Below, one piece after another: positions 56,452-58,890 of a DNA stretch of 58,890 bases (position 1 is the stretch's first letter; each line of letters opens with the position of its first letter). The DNA lies in assembly GCF_900009145.1 (NCBI RefSeq), contig NZ_LN889759.1:1-58890 (forward strand), given 5' to 3'. Made by a program: the position numbers and the translations under genes. Origin of the DNA: Planktothrix tepida PCC 9214. Its GTDB lineage: Bacteria > Cyanobacteriota > Cyanobacteriia > Cyanobacteriales > Microcoleaceae. The notes below the pieces were generated by a model, which saw only the letters and a list, made by a program, of their open reading frames with translations, had not been told where the DNA came from and ran no database searches.

Positions 56452-56685
56452 ATGGCACGACAACTAAAACGTTGGGAATCTCCCCGCTCCCAAGGCAGAA
56501 ATATTAAAGGAAAAGGGGGGTCGGCGAGGGCGCGACAACTGAAAAAACAACGGCAAACCCTCAGAAACAAACTTAATCAAAACCAAAGCAACGGGAAGGA
56601 TCAATCAGATACCTTCCCGATTTTTTTAGGATTAACATTCTCCTTGAATATTGGGACAAATCGTGGTATCCTCGTGATAGTTTGA
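56452..56685 (+). CDS. Small basic protein, reading frame runs through a terminator
   Basis: A 77-residue protein from ATG 56452, preceded by a good promoter and AGGGA. The N-terminal 50 residues are very basic (ARQLKRWESPRSQGR, then ARARQLKKQRQ; ARQLK occurs twice). The frame continues past a perfect terminator hairpin (56592-56627) for 19 more codons, overlapping the antisense merR 3' end. If termination is efficient the mRNA lacks a stop codon. Nucleic-acid binding is plausible from charge; no family recognised. A frameshift in the G6 tract near 56515 would give a 29-residue product instead. Confidence 0.55.
   Translation: MARQLKRWESPRSQGRNIKGKGGSARARQLKKQRQTLRNKLNQNQSNGKDQSDTFPIFLGLTFSLNIGTNRGILVIV
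56592..56627 (+). terminator. Rho-independent terminator inside the 77-aa frame
   Basis: Perfect stem CGGGAAGG/CCTTCCCG with a 12-base loop, followed by seven T. It is oriented with the small basic gene and ends five bases before the merR stop codon. Confidence 0.8.
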
Positions 56686-57063
56686 TGGATGATCTTGCCA
56701 ATGGTTGAGTAATTGTTGTAACTCACTTTTTAAAATTTCTAAGGCGGTTATTTGGTGATTAATCTCTTCAACTTTCATCGCTAAATGTTGTTTAACCTCC
56801 TCACAGGGAAGTTCACCGCGATCGCTAATATTTAAAATCTCTCGAATTTCACTTAAACTTAAACCCAAAGATTGAGCCCGTTTGACAAATGCTAAACGGT
56901 TGACGACCGAGGGATCAAAAAGTCGATACCCGGAGTCAGACCGTTCAACGGTGGGGGCTAATAAACCAATTTCTTCATAATAGCGAACCGTTTTCACCGA
57001 TAAGCCACTCCGGGTGGCAACATCACCAATTTTTAAGCGTTCCTCTGTAATTACAGCACTCAT
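56632..57063 (-). CDS. MerR-family metal-responsive regulator
   Basis: A 143-residue MerR protein. Winged HTH at 10-50 (LKIGDVATRSGLSVKTVRYYE) and a dimer coiled coil. Cys87 (ELPCEEVKQH), Cys136 and Cys143 (ICPNIQGEC) match the three-Cys layout of ZntR/CadR-like sensors, so it probably responds to a divalent metal such as Zn, Cd or Co. It should remodel a long-spacer promoter of a nearby efflux gene, but none is in the window. A 17-bp dyad at 57114-57130 lies upstream. Confidence 0.92.
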   Translation of the reverse strand: MSAVITEERLKIGDVATRSGLSVKTVRYYEEIGLLAPTVERSDSGYRLFDPSVVNRLAFVKRAQSLGLSLSEIREILNISDRGELPCEEVKQHLAMKVEEINHQITALEILKSELQQLLNHWQDHPSNYHEDTTICPNIQGEC

Positions 57064-57113
57064 TTTTAGTGATCCTGATTATTTTCTCATTAAATCAAAA
57101 GAACGATTTGATC

Positions 57114-57130
57114 CAGAAACTGAGTTTCTG
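57114..57130. promoter_or_regulatory. Inverted repeat upstream of merR
   Basis: CAGAAACTGAGTTTCTG, a perfect 8-bp inverted repeat around one base, 50 bases before the merR start. It could be the regulator's operator or the terminator of the upstream gene; no T-run is seen. Confidence 0.4.
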
Positions 57131-57164
57131 AACTTTCCATCGGGATTTAATCTTTTAAAAAAAC

Positions 57165-57476
57165 TTAAAAACCCGGTTTTTTGGATCGACGAGGGCGTAA
57201 GTCCTGGGTGAGTTGAGGGAGGGGAGGTCTTGAAGAACTAGGGGGGAGAGCATATTCCGGTGCGGTTTCAGGTTGTTCAATTTTAGAGCGTTGTAACATC
57301 CACCAACGCAAGACCAAAATCACCGCAACGCTGGAAAGCCCAAAGGTTAATAACGATAAACTTGAACTCACTCCACCAATCACAGCATCTACAGTTCCAA
57401 CCGTTACCACAAAACTCACAATAGGTTCTCGACGATAAGCAGACCTGAGAACACGCGGCCATAAAGCATTCATCAC
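57165..57476 (-). CDS. Small membrane protein (103 aa)
   Basis: A 103-residue protein with two hydrophobic segments (VSFVVTVGTVDAVIGG; LSSVAVILVLRWWML) and a basic, Pro-rich C-terminus. The arrangement resembles small cyanobacterial membrane proteins; no catalytic motif. Same strand as merR, 101 bases upstream of it. Unknown function. Confidence 0.6.
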   Translation of the reverse strand: MMNALWPRVLRSAYRREPIVSFVVTVGTVDAVIGGVSSSLSLLTFGLSSVAVILVLRWWMLQRSKIEQPETAPEYALPPSSSRPPLPQLTQDLRPRRSKKPGF

Positions 57477-57813
57477 AGTTTTACTCTAAATTTTAATTGT
57501 GTTAACTTTTAGTACAATCTCTCGGAATAGGAGCCGACAGAATCATTCTCTAATCTTCTTCACTTCAAAGTTTATCTAATCCCAATTTAACTTAATCTCC
57601 AAACTTTTGCTGCATTTTACCCCTTGCGGGGTCAGTTGTCATCCGTTATCAGAGTGATCAGAAACTGAGGATTTGACTGATTCTGTTTAGCCTGAATTCC
57701 AGGGAAATCCCAAAATTACGGCCCAACAGGAGAACCCTGAATTAACTTTGACCCATCAGACGAATGACAACCTTCTATAATTAACGGTCAACTATGAACA
57801 GTCTTCGCTAAAA
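57477..57813. other. Intergenic region with a small hairpin
   Basis: AT-rich gap between the HLIP gene and the 103-residue gene, both on the minus strand. A short ACCCC-TTGCG-GGGT stem-loop lies at about 57619-57633. No gene or known RNA seen. Confidence 0.6.
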
Positions 57814-57984
57814 TTAACTCAACCCCAGCCAGGATAACAAACCCTGTCCGCTAAAATATTCAATTGCCAAGGTGATCAAAAAACCAATCATGGCCGCTCG
57901 ACCGTTTAACCGTTCAGCATATTGATTGAAACCAAATTTGGGTTCATTTAGGTTGGGGGTTGTCGTCGGTTGTGGTTGATTCAT
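57814..57984 (-). CDS. hli: High-light-inducible protein (HLIP)
   Basis: A 56-residue protein that falls below ordinary length cut-offs. The single chlorophyll-binding helix is clear: AERLNGRAAMIGFLITLAIE, the E-x-x-N-G-R-x-A-M-I-G-F motif of Hlip/LHC proteins, ending SWLGLS. HLIPs bind chlorophyll and carotenoid and protect photosystem II assembly under light stress. It is divergent from the DUF3611 gene. The N-terminal half is Pro/Thr-rich and stromal. Confidence 0.95.
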   Translation of the reverse strand: MNQPQPTTTPNLNEPKFGFNQYAERLNGRAAMIGFLITLAIEYFSGQGLLSWLGLS

Positions 57985-58044
57985 GCTTGAGTTCCTTGGA
58001 TTTTAAGCGCGTTCATTATGATTTTACCCCTGATTGTTTAAACA

Positions 58045-58632
58045 ATGTCCTATCCATCTGACTCTTCACCTCCAACTTCCAATGCCATTCAACGGGTTGC
58101 CTTTGCCCTGCGTACCACCGGCTGGGTTTGCTTTTGGACACAGCTTGTTTTAGCGGTAGTTTCTGCTGTGATTCAGCTTTTTGCGATTTTTGCCTTTAAT
58201 CCAGGAAGAACAGCACAACCTGGCACAACGTCGGGAATGGGCGGGGGTTTAGTTTTTGCCTTAATTGGACTGGGTATTTTAGGGTTTAGTATTTTTCAAG
58301 CCTTTCGTTACACTCGTTTAGCCCGCAGACTCAAAGCACCGGGAATGGCTCGCCCTAGCCGTGCAGAAACCATGAAGCAAATTCGCCTGGGTTTAACCAG
58401 TAACTTAAGCGGAATGGCTGTCACCTTAATTGCATCAGAGGCTATCAACGGAATTTTATTAGCAAAAGCGATTTCTCAACCTCGAAATTTTTTAGCCACC
58501 GCAGGCAGCCTACAAGATTTTATCCAACCTGTTGATTTTTTCGTAGTTCTCGCGAATACCCACACCATAGTTGCTCACTTCGTTGGAATTGTCGCGGCTT
58601 TGTGGTTAATGAGAGAGATTTATAAAAATTAG
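58045..58632 (+). CDS. DUF3611 membrane protein
   Basis: A 195-residue DUF3611 protein with four predicted membrane helices (FWTQLVLAVVSAVIQLFA; LVFALIGLGILGFSIFQA; VTLIASEAINGILLA; AHFVGIVAALWLM). The NAIQRVAFALRTTGW and FRYTRLARRL motifs are family hallmarks; chloroplast homologues (Tic21-related) are linked to iron or protein import. Divergent from the HLIP gene. Confidence 0.9.
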   Translation: MSYPSDSSPPTSNAIQRVAFALRTTGWVCFWTQLVLAVVSAVIQLFAIFAFNPGRTAQPGTTSGMGGGLVFALIGLGILGFSIFQAFRYTRLARRLKAPGMARPSRAETMKQIRLGLTSNLSGMAVTLIASEAINGILLAKAISQPRNFLATAGSLQDFIQPVDFFVVLANTHTIVAHFVGIVAALWLMREIYKN

Positions 58633-58665
58633 GAGAAATAAATATCCCTCTCCTCAACAGTTTTC

Positions 58666-58842
58666 TCAATTTTTTGAATCCCTTTGAAATAAACTGAGGG
58701 TGTTTTTCAAATGATCTAAAAATTTATCCAGTGGATCGCCTGCTTCGAGATCATTGAGCAATGTTTTCATGGATACACGAGTTCCAACAAAAGCTGGGGT
58801 TCCTCCTAAGCGGAGAGTGTCAAACCGTCCAATCTTCTGTTT
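58666..58842 (-). pseudogene. Remnant of a DUF433 protein
   Basis: The stop-free frame reads LGGTPAFVGTRVSMKTLLND, then LEAGDPLDKFLDHL, the centre of a DUF433 (VapB-like) protein, but lacks a start codon (an in-frame stop lies at 58843) and ends early. Both ends are missing, so it is a degraded copy, possibly of another TA module. Confidence 0.7.
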
Positions 58843-58890
58843 TCAAACCAGGAACTTTGCTAAAGTCCCTAACATTTCTAGTTAATAATA

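Noticed and set aside
57600-57640. Riboswitch or Yfr-type RNA near the HLIP gene
   Set aside because: Only one short hairpin; no known motif such as the Yfr1 core could be found.

Overview
The window looks like chromosomal DNA of a filamentous, non-heterocystous cyanobacterium (Planktothrix/Oscillatoria-like; the genus is inference). Evidence seen here: low GC, many HIP1 octamers (GCGATCGC), heptameric tandem repeats (GGGAACA type), a high-light-inducible protein, GUN4 domains, DUF3611 and DUF4112 proteins, and a class III polyhydroxyalkanoate (PHA) synthase. No rRNA, tRNA or CRISPR array was recognised.

Layout. 0-9.3 kb: alpha/beta hydrolase; an FHA-oxidoreductase fusion with an FHA/zinc-ribbon partner; an RmlD-like reductase; LRV-repeat proteins, one of them a frameshifted pseudogene; a response regulator; and a putative PD-(D/E)XK nuclease pair. 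9.4-22.7 kb: a dense island of toxin-antitoxin (TA) and TA-like modules (PIN, HNH, HigBA, VapBC, HicBA, BrnTA, secreted RNase/barstar and several uncharacterised pairs) around a large bifunctional PutA and a STAND NTPase. Modules in this island are separated by duplicated promoter and antitoxin fragments and by MITE-like elements. 22.7-30.4 kb: tandem-GUN4 lipoprotein, TPR protein, membrane protein and a complete branched-chain/hydrophobic amino-acid ABC transporter (binding protein, two permeases, two ATPases). 30.4-40.4 kb: a divergent pair of coiled-coil/membrane genes bracketed by two copies of one repeat, two phosphodiester glycosidase-domain proteins around a J-domain/pentapeptide fusion, a BON protein and a frameshifted pentapeptide gene. 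40.8-50.4 kb: SDR, DUF4112 and DUF2267 genes and a 1772-residue STAND NTPase with 14 WD repeats. 50.7-58.9 kb: SGNH hydrolase, a phaA-phaB-phaE-phaC operon with its own terminator, a MerR metal regulator, a HLIP missed by long-ORF searches, and DUF3611.

How it works together. Four blocks are metabolically coherent: proline oxidation to glutamate (putA), amino-acid uptake (liv), PHA synthesis from acetyl-CoA (pha), and conflict/stress modules (TA island and STAND proteins). The most unusual feature is the architecture of the TA island. At least seven unrelated or distantly related modules sit within 13 kb, and adjacent modules repeatedly share near-identical upstream DNA, including decayed 5' pieces of the same vapB-like antitoxin. 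This suggests cassette-like growth by recombination between promoter repeats. Several two-gene units there (antitoxin-like protein + HNH, zinc-ribbon membrane protein + XRE, PD-(D/E)XK nuclease + repeat protein) match no family I can name with confidence and are the best candidates for undescribed systems.
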